This document shows positions 12,774 through 23,043 of a DNA stretch of 64,000 nucleotides, one piece after another (positions within the stretch are counted from its first letter, which is position 1; the number at the start of each line of letters is the position of its first letter). The stretch lies in assembly GCA_947311845.1 (NCBI GenBank), contig CAMZMU010000107.1, forward strand, positions 42,902,748-42,966,747, written 5' to 3'. The notes under the pieces are model-generated. The model had not been told where the DNA came from. It saw only the letters and a list, made by a program, of their open reading frames with translations, and searched no databases. The position numbers and the translations under genes are program-made. This stretch comes from Poa pratensis. Its lineage: Eukaryota > Streptophyta > Magnoliopsida > Poales > Poaceae.

Positions 12774-14084
12774 GTGGAGACTCCGAACCCTGAAGCCCCC
12801 GAGGAGAGGCGCGACGTGGATCCCCGGGAACCTTCCAGTCCTGGTCCTGCTGGGGCTGAGGCCTCCCCCCGGACTGGAGACCCGGGAAAAAGGCCGGCCC
12901 AGGCTGACCCCGGGAGCAGTGAGGCTGGTCCCAGGTTCCTTAAGGAATTCTCCGACGCCCGTGAATTCTTTGCATTTGCTGAGGTTCAGCTGCGTCAGCT
13001 GGGAGACGCCATATCCCGTCGCGAGGACAGCTTGAGGTCCTGGGAATTGAAGCTGTCTGCTGAAGCGGACGCCCTTGAATCCAAGGAGAAAGGGCTGGTC
13101 ATGGAGGACGAACTTCTTGACGCCCGGGAGCAACGAGTCTCCAAGCGCGAAGAAGAACTAGAGACTCGGCTAGCGGAGCTAGACAGAGCTAAAGCCAAGT
13201 GCTGGGAGAATATCGAGCTATACTGCCAGGAAGCGGATCAGAGCAAAGATCGCTTGGAGCAAGGCTTGGCGAGCGTCGACAACTGGGCTCGAAGGGAGGT
13301 CAGACTCAAGAGCGACAGGATCTCTGCCCTGTCCAGGGATGTCTCTCGATTGGAAAGGAATCTTTCCGAGGAGAGGCAGAGGCGACTGCTGGCCTGCAGT
13401 GATGTTGACAGGATCAGGAAAGAGAGGGATCTGGAGATCGCCCGCGCAGAAAATCTCGGACAGGAGGTTGCGCGCTTGAAGGAGGTCGTGGCAGACCGGG
13501 AGGCACATCTAGGGCGTACCAATGTCCTCCGAGTGACAGAAGCGAGGGAGCTGGAAGAGGCTAGGGCAGAACTTCAGCAGGCGAAGAAGACGGCCGAGAC
13601 CTCCCAGTCCCAGGCGCAGATTGCCTGGACACGCAATGAAGAGCTGACGAAGCAGCTGAAGGAAGTAAACGAGGAGCAGGCCAAGGCTGCGAACTTCAGG
13701 CGTGATCTCCTGGGTCTTCTCCCGCACATGCGTGCGTTTGCGGAGAAGATAGTCCAGGAGCTGAGGGGTTTAGTGAGGACTCATCCTCCTACCATCACCA
13801 ACGGTCATTCCAGCACCTTCAAGGTTTATCCGTCGTTTCTCAAGGACGTAGCGGAGCTCCTTGTCGAGGTCCGATCACACGCGAGCCAGGCCACCCGCCT
13901 GGCTGGAGAGACGGCCGCGTGGCAGGTGGTGACCCAACTCGTGTCAGCTCTTCAGCGCCATCACCCGGATCTCTCCTTGCTGGAGAACATAGACGGCGCC
14001 GTCCCCAGGGAAGCGCCTCTTCCAGAGGTTGTGGACATGGTGGAGGAGATCATGAAGCGCTTCTCCCGCGAAGATGACCCGTGA
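12774..14084 (+). CDS. Coiled-coil C-terminal part of the Transposase_28-type element gene
   Basis: This 436-codon frame ends at TGA 14082-14084. The first ~55 residues are Pro/Glu/Gly-rich. From FLKEFSDAREFFAFAEVQLRQLGDAIS onward it is a long heptad-rich helix with runs such as ELSAEADALESKEKGL, REQRVSKREEELETRLAEL and ARELEEARAELQQAKKTAETSQ, to about residue 300. A globular tail with HHPDLSLLENIDGAVP follows. The frame is open upstream of the ATG (DRDAEDPRVIPQEAPAVE), so the true product probably joins the Transposase_28 exons. The frame change from exon 2 needs a +1 shift near 12720-12728. Sequences of this layout are common in Triticeae genomes next to LTRs. No catalytic motif is visible. 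Confidence 0.7.
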   Translation: METPNPEAPEERRDVDPREPSSPGPAGAEASPRTGDPGKRPAQADPGSSEAGPRFLKEFSDAREFFAFAEVQLRQLGDAISRREDSLRSWELKLSAEADALESKEKGLVMEDELLDAREQRVSKREEELETRLAELDRAKAKCWENIELYCQEADQSKDRLEQGLASVDNWARREVRLKSDRISALSRDVSRLERNLSEERQRRLLACSDVDRIRKERDLEIARAENLGQEVARLKEVVADREAHLGRTNVLRVTEARELEEARAELQQAKKTAETSQSQAQIAWTRNEELTKQLKEVNEEQAKAANFRRDLLGLLPHMRAFAEKIVQELRGLVRTHPPTITNGHSSTFKVYPSFLKDVAELLVEVRSHASQATRLAGETAAWQVVTQLVSALQRHHPDLSLLENIDGAVPREAPLPEVVDMVEEIMKRFSREDDP

Positions 14085-15230
14085 TCTGCAAGAATGCATA
14101 TGTCTTTTCCAATACCAACTACTACATGTAGCATTTTCTTTCTTCCAAACAAACACCAATCAATTTAATTAAACATAAACTCTCTAAATGATAATATAAT
14201 GCAGCAAGAGAGTATTTATAAACAAATGCTAACAGCTCGAAGAGATGCATGAAAAACAGGAGCTAAAAACACTGCAGTAGCTAGTTAAGAATACTCAACA
14301 AATATAAGTGAAGAACATGAGTATTCACATGAAAAAGCGGAGCGTGTCTCTCTCCCACACAAGGATTGCTAGGATCCGGATTTATTCAAACAAAAACAAA
14401 AATAAAAACACACAGACGCTCCAAGTAAAGCGCATAAGATGTGAAAGAATTAAAATATAGTTTCACTAGAGATGACCTGATAAGTTGTTGATGAAGAAGG
14501 GACCCTTTTCTATCAGATAGGAGGGGCTCTTGTACAAAATAGACTTATAAGAGGCATCCCCAAGCTTAGACGCTTGAGTCTCTCTGAATATGGTTGGGAT
14601 GAACCACGGGGGCATCCCCAAGCTTAGGCTTTTCACTCTTCTTGATCACATAATATCACCCTTCTCGCTTGATCCTTGAAAACTTCCTTCACACCAAACT
14701 CAAGACAGTTCTCATTAGAGGGTTAGTGCATAATCAAAAATTCTCATATTCTGTAATGATACAATCAATCCCAAAGCTTCTGGACATTAGCTACAGCCAC
14801 CAATGCTTTGTGGAGCAAAGAAATCCACACAAACACAGTAAAAGAGCGAATGCAAAACAAAAGGCAGAATCTGTCAAAAACAGAACAGTCTGGAATGACG
14901 AATTTTTTCGAGGCACTTAAGTTGCTCAGATGGATCTGGCCTAAAATAATGAAAGTTGCGTACATATCTCAGGAATATGCGTGATTTTTTCAGAATTTTT
15001 TGAATTTTCTACAGGGAGATAAGCTCAAATCCGTGACAGCTAAAAATCTGTCACTGCGCAGAAATCCAAATCTTGCATCAACTTTCAATATAGAACTTTA
15101 CTTGGCACAACATTGCGATAAAATAAAGATACAAAGGAGTTGCTACAGAAGTAACAAAACTCCTTGACTCAAAGAAAACAAAAATAACAGCAAATAAAAA
15201 CGATGGGTTGTCTCCCATAAGCGCTTTTCT

Positions 15231-15908
15231 TTAACGCCTTTCAGCTAGGCGCAGAAAGTGAAAATCAAGTGTTGTCAAGAGAAAAGCATCAACGGAGAGT
15301 TTAGAAGTTTTCTCAACGATGCATTGCACTTTATCTATGTAAGTTTCAGAAACTCCCCTTTCATTACTTTTAGGTAAACTATCCTCATCAAATAAATTTT
15401 CAGGCACAATCCAATTAAAGTTCTTTTCTAGTGCCTCATGCATTCCTGCAATCTTAAAAGGAATTGGTATTTTATTCTCTCCTTCATAACTAGTTTCTTT
15501 AGTGTACTTGGATCTTTCCTTCTCTAATTTTTCAAGTATATTGGCGATATCAATGTAATAACCAAGCATCCTATATCGCATAAAAACTTTTCTAGCTTCA
15601 CTAGCTACATCTCCAAATTCTTTGAGAAGGGTTTCTAAAACAAAATCCTTCTTTTCCCCCTCTTCCATATCATGAAGTCTAAGAAACATATGCTGCATTA
15701 TAGGGTTAAGGTTAACAAACCTAGCTTCAAGCATGTGGACTAAGGAGGCAGCAGCAATTTCATAATTAGGGGCAAGTTCTACCAAGGATCTATCTTCAAA
15801 ATCTTTCAGCTTGCTAACATGACTAAAAAATTCTTCAATGTTGTCTCTTCCAATGATAGACCCACTTCCTACCAGTACATCTTTTAAATCAAACTTGGGA
15901 AGCAGCAT
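15231..15908 (-). CDS. Unrecognised protein of the LTR element (225 aa)
   Basis: The frame is open from 16139. The ATG at 15908 (MLLPKFDLKDVLVGSG) is the likely start, because the upstream part translates the primer-site region and an F/L-rich leader. The protein is mostly helical and charged, with motifs such as NIEEFFSHVSKLKDF, LVHMLEARFVNLNPIMQHMFLRLHDMEEGEKKDFVLETLLKEFG and YRMLGYYIDIANILEKLEKERSKY. No zinc knuckle, protease or polymerase motif is present. It occupies the position of gag, so a structural role in a non-autonomous element is possible but is inference. The stop is followed by aagcgcttatgggagacaaccc, a segment common in Triticeae retroelements. Confidence 0.5.
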   Translation of the reverse strand: MLLPKFDLKDVLVGSGSIIGRDNIEEFFSHVSKLKDFEDRSLVELAPNYEIAAASLVHMLEARFVNLNPIMQHMFLRLHDMEEGEKKDFVLETLLKEFGDVASEARKVFMRYRMLGYYIDIANILEKLEKERSKYTKETSYEGENKIPIPFKIAGMHEALEKNFNWIVPENLFDEDSLPKSNERGVSETYIDKVQCIVEKTSKLSVDAFLLTTLDFHFLRLAERR

Positions 15909-16072
15909 GATAAAAATAAAAACAGAAAAATAAAATGAATGCAAGTAACTAATTTTTTTGTGTTTTTGATAAAGAGAGCAAACAAGACTAAATAAAAATA
16001 AACTAAGCAAGACAAATAACAAAGTAAAGAGATTGGGTGTGAGAGACTCCCCTTGCAGAAGCAATTCGGTTT

Positions 16073-16090
16073 TCCCCGGCAACGGCGCCA
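16073..16090 (-). other. Primer binding site, tRNA-Asp type
   Basis: The minus strand reads TGGCGCCGTTGCCGGGGA, which is complementary to the 3' end of plant tRNA-Asp(GTC) including CCA. A second, damaged copy (ccccggcaacg then tgcca, two bases missing) lies at about 16130-16146, so the site and its flank look duplicated. Confidence 0.85.
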
Positions 16091-16096
16091 GAAAAC

Positions 16097-17741
16097 GTGT
16101 TGCTAGCTCTAAGTTGACGAGGGAATATCTCCCCGGCAACGTGCCAGAAACAATGCTTGTACGTCACACGTCAGTTGGGAACCCCAAGAGGAAGGTATGA
16201 TGAGTGCAGCAGCAAGTTTTCCCTCAGTATGAAACCAAGGTTTAATCGAACCAGTAGGAAAACGAGGTTGCTTCGAAGGTGTTGGTGAAGGAGTGTAGTG
16301 CGGCGCAACACCAGGGATTCCGGTGCCAACGTGGAACCTGCACAACACAATCAAATTACTTTGCCCCAACTTAACAGTGAGGTTGTCAATCTCACCGGCT
16401 TGCTGAAAACAAAGGGTTAAACGTATCGAATGGAAGATGATGTTTGTTTGCATAAAACAGTAGAGAACAATGATTGCAGTAGATTGTATTTCAGATGTAA
16501 AAGAATGGACCGGGGTCCACAGTTCACTAGTGGTGTCTCTCCAATAAGATAACATGCTGGGTAAACAAATTACAGCTGGGCAATTGACAATTGATAAGTG
16601 CATATAACATGCATGTGTGAGCTGTGGTGTCTACTATGAGATTCATTTGGGCATTACGACAAAGTACATAGACCGCTATCCAGCATGCATCTATGCCTAA
16701 ATAGTCCACTTTCCGGTTAACATCCGTACCCCTTCCAGTATTAAGTTGCAAGCAACAGACAATTGCATTAAGTAATGTGCGTAATGTAAACAATACATTC
16801 ATCCTTGAATAAAGCATTGCTGTTTTACCCCTAGTGGCAACAACACATCTACAACCTTAGAACTTGCTGTCACTATCCCAGGTTAAATAGAGGTTGAACC
16901 CAACTATCATGCATAAATACCCCCTCTTGGAGTCACAAGTATTCACTTGGCCAAGGCTTCAACAAGTAACGGAGAGCATGCAAGATCACAAATGACATAG
17001 ACATGATAATATAATATTCAGCTCCACATAGGTATCAATATAAGTCAGATCCCAGCAAACACAACATGTAGCATTACAATAAGATGATCTTGATCATGAT
17101 AGGCAGCTCACAAGATCTAAACATGATGGCACAAGTGGAGAAGACAACCATCTAGCTACTGCTATGGACCCATAGTCCAAGGATGAACTACTCACGCATC
17201 ACTCCGGAGGCGGGCATGGCGATGTAGAGCCCTCCGGTGATGATTCCCCTCTCCGGCAGGGTGCCGGGAAGAGCTTCAGAACCCCCCGAGTTAGGGTTGA
17301 CGACGGCGGCGGCAGCGAATATGTTCTGGATGAAAGGCTCGGTGTTTTAGGGTTTTCACGTCTCGGGGAATAAATAGGCGAAGGGGCGATGTCGGCGGAC
17401 CCCCGAGGGGCCCAAACCACAGGCTGGCGCGGTGGCCCCTGCCGCGCCGCCAGGTGGTTTGGCCACCTCGTGGCTCTCTTCGTCTCTCCTTCGGACTCCG
17501 TGTACGTGCTGGAAAAATAGGGACTTGGCCTTTTGTTTCGTGCAATTCCGAGAATATTTCCAGAAGTAACTTTCTGAAACCAAAAACAGCAGAAAACAGG
17601 GAACTGGCACTGTGGCATCTTGTTAATAGGTTAGTCCCAGAAAATGCATAAAAGTGATATGAAGTGTATATAAAACATGTAGCAAATGGTATAATATAAG
17701 CATGGAACAGCAGAAATTATGGATACGTTGGAGACGTATCA
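16097..17741 (-). repeat. 5' LTR, TGATACGTCTCC family
   Basis: The start is clear (TG at 17741 on the minus strand). The inner end lies just before the primer site and is placed near 16097, by position rather than by a second LTR copy. A diverged partial copy of the same LTR type lies at about 25388-26045: both share accgctatccagcatgcatct, agctcacaagatc and tagtccaagg-type segments in the same order. Confidence 0.7.
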
Positions 17742-18112
17742 CCCTTCCATCTCCTGTGGCGGAGAGAGGGACGTGGCTGCGCCCCCTCTGCTCCCCTGCT
17801 CTCGACGCGCGTGTGGTGACGGCGACCACCGGCGACAACCTGCGACGGCCGCAACCACTTGTGCAGTGGCGGCGCCCATCGGCTACGGCAGCTCTCTCTC
17901 GCGCCGTTGCCTTCCCCCTCGCCGGTCGCGCGTTCCCCTTGCGGTGAGCGCGCCGCCGTCGAGCGGTTAGGCCGCGGTGCCCTCTTTTCCGGCGAGCCCG
18001 AGGCCGTTCCGGTGAGATTTTCTTTGCCCTCTTTTATTAGGGTTAGGGATCTTCGGGATGTGAACTTTTTCTGTGATTTCTTTGTCTACCGAAAAAATCT
18101 AGTCCTAGCACA

Positions 18113-18124
18113 GCTCTGATACCA
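18113..18124 (-). other. Primer binding site, initiator tRNA-Met
   Basis: The plus strand gctctgatacca is the complement of TGGTATCAGAGC. It lies one base from the LTR end, as expected for Ty1-copia elements. Confidence 0.9.
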
Positions 18125-18125
18125 T

Positions 18126-18493
18126 TGTTAGCTCCCACAAATCGTCTAGGGTAGATCGATACCGGTAGAACGGTGAGGGGAGGAGGAGGGCGTGTACCTT
18201 CTCCTTGTGCGGAGGAGCTCGAGGCTCCGGCCATGGTGGACGGAGGCGGTGATGCAGTGGCGTCGGTGGTGCTTCCCGTGAACACCGCGCTAACCCTCGA
18301 TCGGTAGGGGATGTGGTGGGGCGGTGGCACACAGGTGAACCTCTTAATCCGTGCGCTACCGGCCCCCCACCCTTTATGTAGCGCGGGTCACAGGGGCCCA
18401 CCAACCTTGGTGCGGTTGGGCGTCCCCGATCAGGACGCGGTCAAGGGGACCGATCGACCCGTTGGGGTTCGACCGGATGAGATCAACCTAACA
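18126..18493 (-). repeat. Copia-type LTR, 368 bp
   Basis: On the plus strand the ends read TGTTAG...CTAACA, a perfect 6-bp inverted terminus with TG/CA ends. The primer site adjoins the left end. A TACATAAAGG box on the minus strand near 18375 is a plausible TATA element. Confidence 0.85.
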
Positions 18494-18943
18494 GAAGCTA
18501 GTTCATTTCCTTCACAAACTCAATCATAAATTTAGACGTAGTACACAAAAAAATGTACTATCCCAAATAGGTTAAACCAGGAGACCGTTTTTGCCGAAAC
18601 CAGGGCCCCGGTTGGTTCATCGTTTTTGGTCCGTATACGGCGGGAAAAAGAACACGGAACTACGCACGTTCGTATGTTTTAGGCTACAGATCTGTCGTTT
18701 TGTTCCCGCGGGGGGGGGGGGGTGGTGCAATAAACAGCGAAGCAATCGCGGCCCGAAGTAGGCACGAGCAACGACACGTGCATTACCGGTTTAAGAGCGG
18801 GAGTCCCCTAGCGTTATCTCTGCAAATCCAGCAAATGAACGATTAATATACCATCATCTTTTCAAGGATTGTCAATAAAAGCTAGGGAGCGATGGTAGAT
18901 TGCTATGGTAGGAATTTTTCGATCCCTAAAATAGTAGTTGTTA

Positions 18944-19226
18944 GACTACCCATAGTGGGAGTAACTTCACTAGTAACATAGATGCCACCTAAGTAAAAAA
19001 TCCTACGTGGCATGTAATTAATGAAGAGAGATACAAATAGAGTAACTTAGCTAGTTACTTGTAACACTAGTAACATCACACTTTTCAAGCGAAAATGAGT
19101 GTATAGAGTAATAAATGAGACAATCTATGACACCACCTCTATGTTACTTTGCACTACGATGGTAGTAACAGAGTCTAGTAATATGTGTATGTTACTACTT
19201 GAAATTACTCCCCATTATGGCTAGTC
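18944..19226. mobile_element. Tourist/Harbinger-type MITE, 283 bp
   Basis: The terminal inverted repeats are GACTACCCATAGTGGGAGTAA at the left and the complement of TTACTCCCCATTATGGCTAGTC at the right. They are flanked by a TTA duplication (18941-18943 and 19227-19229). The interior is rich in gtaaca/tgttac motifs, and no coding capacity is seen. Confidence 0.85.
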
Positions 19227-19302
19227 TTATGGTTCTAGACCAGAAAAACAATTATAAACTAGGGAGTGAATTGTGGGATTGTATGTGCATAAAAAATATA
19301 TA

Positions 19303-19383
19303 CTCCCCGTTCACAAAAGGATGTCTCAACCGAAACATCCAAATTTGAAGTTGGTTGAGACATCCTTTTGTGAAAGGAGGGAG
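19303..19383. mobile_element. Stowaway-type MITE, 81 bp
   Basis: The element is almost a perfect hairpin: CTCCCCGTTCACAAAAGGATG... at the left and its complement ...CATCCTTTTGTGAAAGGAGGGAG at the right. TA duplications lie at 19301-19302 and 19384-19385. Confidence 0.85.
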
Positions 19384-19465
19384 TATATTACAATTATGAT
19401 GAACATGGAGAAAATGATGAAGTACCGGTGTCGACATTCATGTTCCCAATTTCCTATATGTATAA

Positions 19466-22397
19466 CTAGCTGGGTGGCCCGCGCAATTGCGCGGCTAGCG
19501 TTGATGGATACTATATTATAAAACAATTCTAAAATAAGAATGATTTATGAAACTCGGTTTATTGAGCTGCAATTGCATCCACGTTCCATTCTACGTGATA
19601 TAACATCTGTACATGTAAAAATGCAAAACCTGAATATCTTCATTGTTTAGGCTTCCAAATTTTCCTATCGAGAAGTACGGTATACAGCAATCAATTGTGT
19701 CTCGGTGCTAGTGGAGAGATTTTTCCATGTACTGCAACATTTCAAAAATATTAATTAGAATTTACCAAGTTCGAACATGCAACAATAAACTCCACTTCAA
19801 GCAATTTATCAAACGTTTGCTGTGCAAAAACATTGAAATATAACTTAAGTCTTGACATAGTAGTATTTATACCGAAAAGTATTTATACCGAGACATAACT
19901 TGAGTCTTGACATAGTAGTATTTATATCGAAACATAACTTGATGGGTAGGCTGGCTTACTGGAGGTATAAAATTTCAACCTGATGCGAGACATAAGGCGC
20001 TTAATAAGGAGAGTAAAATCTGGGCGCTGTCTTCCCTAGATCAGGTACATCAGCTATAGTAGAGTCGTAATATCTCTAGTAGAATCGTCCAATTTCATTT
20101 ACTATTACGATAGAAAGACAAAAACCAAGTCATATGAAATTGCCTTTCGTGCAAAGCATAGATTATCTAAAGGTTAAAAAATCCATTATGGATGGATGAA
20201 TAAATTCACTAACTGATCTATTAAGGTTTTTTGTCCCTAATATCTATTAGCGTGCCTTCTGCATTAATCAAGTTTTATCATCATAAACAGAAAAAAATCA
20301 TAGCTTATCTTTTGCATTTTTACTTCGACAGATTACCCGACATCATAAGTCTGAATCTGTTGTCCATGAGCTCGTGCAAGCTAGTATGTAGCGCCACACC
20401 TGACATGGATGGTGGTGTCTGTCAGCTTATAGACAGCTCGTGTTGTATATTCCAATGCAGCCAGCACAATTAGAGCTTATTGATACGGATGATAATATTG
20501 AAACAATCGACCTTGATCACAACAATACTACTACATGACTTGATTAATCTGCTCGGTTTTCGGTCGACCACCTTACACCTCATTTTCTTTAAATAAATAT
20601 TTGACTTTTTACACGACATAATTAAACCGCTCAACGCGCATGACGTGGCTGATCAGCTGCTCTGCCTCATCGACGGTGACAAACTGACACGACGCTTACT
20701 GAGTTGTATCTCAATTGAGGGCATAGATTCTCTTACGCTGTTCCGAATCATGAGCGTTGTTGAAGTGCCTTCCGGTAGTCGAGAAGCTGCGCGCACCGCT
20801 AGAGCATGCGCTTGGGTGGCAGTAGCCTGCCGGCTTTGGCGTGACGACGCGTGGGGCATGTGCTTGGTGATGGTGATCCTCGAAATCTTCTGTTGTTCAG
20901 GAAGCCAACATATATAATGAGATCAATCCGCGAAATATACATAATGGGATCGCCAAAAAAAGACCGAAGAGATGCAATATATATATATATATGATCCGAA
21001 TTGCCTTTAATCTATTATATACATCCAAATTAAATTCAATACGCATAGATTTTTGCATGAACGACTGAGTGAGCTAAAACTACAAAATAAATAATCCCAT
21101 GACACAATTTGGCTATAGTATTTTTAATATAAATGCTCCAGCTAGCGTTTAGCGATATAAACTAAGAACGAATTAATTGTTGTAACATATCCATTGGAGA
21201 AACAAAGTATATTAGTTTTCCTACACATGTAAAGGTAGAATTCTTATTGCATATTCGGAAAAGAAATTATAATTACAAATCTGAACGAACTATGGCTAGA
21301 TGAACAAACAATTGAGGAAATATTACTTATCCAAAAAAACATATTACATGGGTGAAGTACGTTTTGCATATATTAACCAACGACTTGATTGTTTATGTAA
21401 ATATGAATCCCTAGCTAGTACGTGTATGGCCTTCAAGTAGATAACACTTTCTAAGCTGCAGACTAAGATGACACAATTCTCTTAGGAAACTACTACCTGA
21501 AAGAATAGCCTCCAAGGAAATTTTTACGCTTGGGCATCATGGGCGAGGGTCATGACGGAGCATGAGGTAGTGACAGCCAGATCCTTCAGTAGTTTCAGGA
21601 AAACAACGGACTTGTACGCCGGAGGGAATCACATGTTCGATCTGGTCTCCGCCTGATACGACGTATTGAACTCGACGTGTGTAATCACGTGTGATCAGAA
21701 AATAATCAGGGCCGAACTGATGCATAGGCGCTAGCATGGTCCGCCAAATCTTGTACGTCCGTCGTGCATGTGGTTGCCCCATTGGGTCACCATGGACCCA
21801 AATCATCCATGGTCGCTTCTTCTCGTAGATCAATATCGCCATAAAAATTCGTCATAGACTGAGGGCTCCTTGTATATTCATCAAGCTCGTTGACGTCTAA
21901 TTCATCGTCGTGAGATTCCCATCCTCGCGCTAGCAGCCAGACCCGATCGATCAATTGTCAACATGTAGAATTTCTCTGCCGAGCAAAACCTATATATGAT
22001 CTGTCGCTCGCGGAGAACTTATATATTGCTGCCAACGATATATGCAGGGAAGGCAGGGAAGGAACAGGCTTGCCAAGGTCAAACGCTACCTAAAATAATC
22101 ACGAAGAGTCCTTAATGAGATAAAGATGGATCAGTTGTGTCCCTTTCCTTTTTAATTGCACGATTGCTAGTCCTCCGTTGCCACCTCCATAAAAAATCTA
22201 TGCTTGATACGTAGATGGATTCTACGTGAGCTTGGAGGATGTTTCGTATACCAGTCCGATCGGGACTCTCGAACTTGATTATTTTTTTTCTCTTCCGACT
22301 ACCACGTGGATCTAAGAGATCTTTTTAAATCACAGCCGTTGTTTTACTTGGTTAAATCTCATCCGTTGTTTGTCTTGTGTTTTAAGTATATAATAGA
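19466..22397 (-). mobile_element. Non-autonomous Helitron, both termini visible (2932 bp)
   Basis: On the minus strand the element starts TCTATTATATACTTAAAACAC (22397) and ends with a hairpin around GCCGCGCAATTGCGCGGC, followed shortly by CTAG (19469-19466). The flanks are A on the 5' side and T on the 3' side, the Helitron A/T target. No Rep-helicase was found. An unrecognised 101-codon minus-strand frame (21842-21537, MAILIYEKKRPWMIWVHGDP...) may be a captured gene piece. Confidence 0.8.
21537..21842 (-). CDS. Unrecognised 101-aa frame inside the Helitron
   Basis: The protein has balanced composition (WMIWVHGDPMGQPHARR, MLAPMHQFGPDYFLITRDY, VIPSGVQVRCFPE) unlike the random frames around it, which makes a captured exon plausible. 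I do not recognise a family, and there is no clear intron or start context. It may be noise. Confidence 0.25.
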   Translation of the reverse strand: MAILIYEKKRPWMIWVHGDPMGQPHARRTYKIWRTMLAPMHQFGPDYFLITRDYTRRVQYVVSGGDQIEHVIPSGVQVRCFPETTEGSGCHYLMLRHDPRP

Positions 22398-23026
22398 TTA
22401 TTATTGTCCTTTAATTTTATAAATGTTGTATGTATCAGAAATAGATTGTACAGAAAATGGACAAGATTTGGTGGTATATGGAACATACTTTAACATATCC
22501 CGACTTTTCGTCAGACCCTCCGGTTCTCTGGCAAGCGTCGGCACAGTGTGCCCCTGTGGCGTCACTATGGAGCCGAAACATAATATCGTGAATATAAGCC
22601 ACGTGGAGCGGGCGGTTCAGTCGATTTTTAATACAAACTGGCTCTAAATGTTCATATAGTTAGATTCGGCTGATAATACTGCACGACTCTACAATCCTTG
22701 AGGCGGACGGTAATCACGACCGTCTCCACTAGTATCATGTTTGTAGAGACGGCCAGAAAGTAGAGCCATCTCAGGATTCAACACGGTCGGTTATGTTTAA
22801 TGGCCGGCTCGAGACGGGTAAGAATAAAAATCGGCCCAGATATTATTAGAGTCGGATATAGAATTGTGGTCGTCCGAGGGCATTCTTTCGGTCGATTTAA
22901 CTATTTTTTGGTAAACTTTTATCTTGAAAGTTGTATATTTCATAATTAACTTAAACTAAAAAACATTTATGTTAACTTTGAAATACAAACCCTTTTTATT
23001 GTAAGAGCCATTTTATCTCATTCCTT
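22398..23026. other. Spacer between Helitron and retroposon
   Basis: No gene or complete transposon was recognised. A GC-richer patch around 22690-22880 has repeated gacggtc/gagacgg words and may be a decayed transposon end. Confidence 0.4.
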
Positions 23027-23043
23027 AATAGAAGAGGTTATAT

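Larger units (their letters stand above)
9677..14095 (-). mobile_element. Truncated gypsy-type LTR element: LTR plus opposite-strand Transposase_28 gene
   Basis: A putative LTR starts at TGTCGTGTCACG (9677) and contains a minus-strand TATA box (TATAAAAGG, about 10117-10126). It is followed on the plus strand by a Transposase_28/coiled-coil gene (11085-14084). In plant gypsy elements such extra genes are known between pol and the 3' LTR in antisense orientation, which fits a minus-strand element with its 3' LTR here. No gag, protease, reverse transcriptase or integrase is present, and the right side stops at about 14.1 kb where another element's DNA begins. The inner LTR border (about 10.7-10.95 kb) is uncertain. 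Confidence 0.6.
14096..17741 (-). mobile_element. LTR retrotransposon, minus strand: 5' LTR, primer site and partial internal region
   Basis: Read leftward from 17741, the 5' LTR begins TGATACGTCTCCAACG, an abundant Triticeae LTR start. The LTR is about 1.65 kb and is followed by an 18-nt primer site matching tRNA-Asp, then an internal region with one unassigned protein (15231-15908) and AT-rich DNA with GGCATCCCCAAGCTTAG motifs repeated near 14550 and 14610. No gag-pol is present and no 3' LTR lies before the neighbouring gene ends at 14084. It is either a truncated or a large non-coding (LARD-type) derivative. Confidence 0.75.
17742..18493 (-). mobile_element. Ty1-copia type element remnant: 5' LTR, iMet primer site and leader
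   Basis: Reading leftward: LTR 18493-18126, one spacer base, primer site TGGTATCAGAGC (18124-18113), then about 370 bp of GC-rich leader cut off at 17741 by the neighbouring LTR. TGGTATCAGAGC is the classic initiator-tRNA-Met site of plant copia elements. No gag-pol is seen in the window. Confidence 0.8.

Noticed and set aside
16109..16817. Minus-strand frames in the 5' LTR
   Set aside because: They lie wholly in LTR sequence and have no conserved domain.
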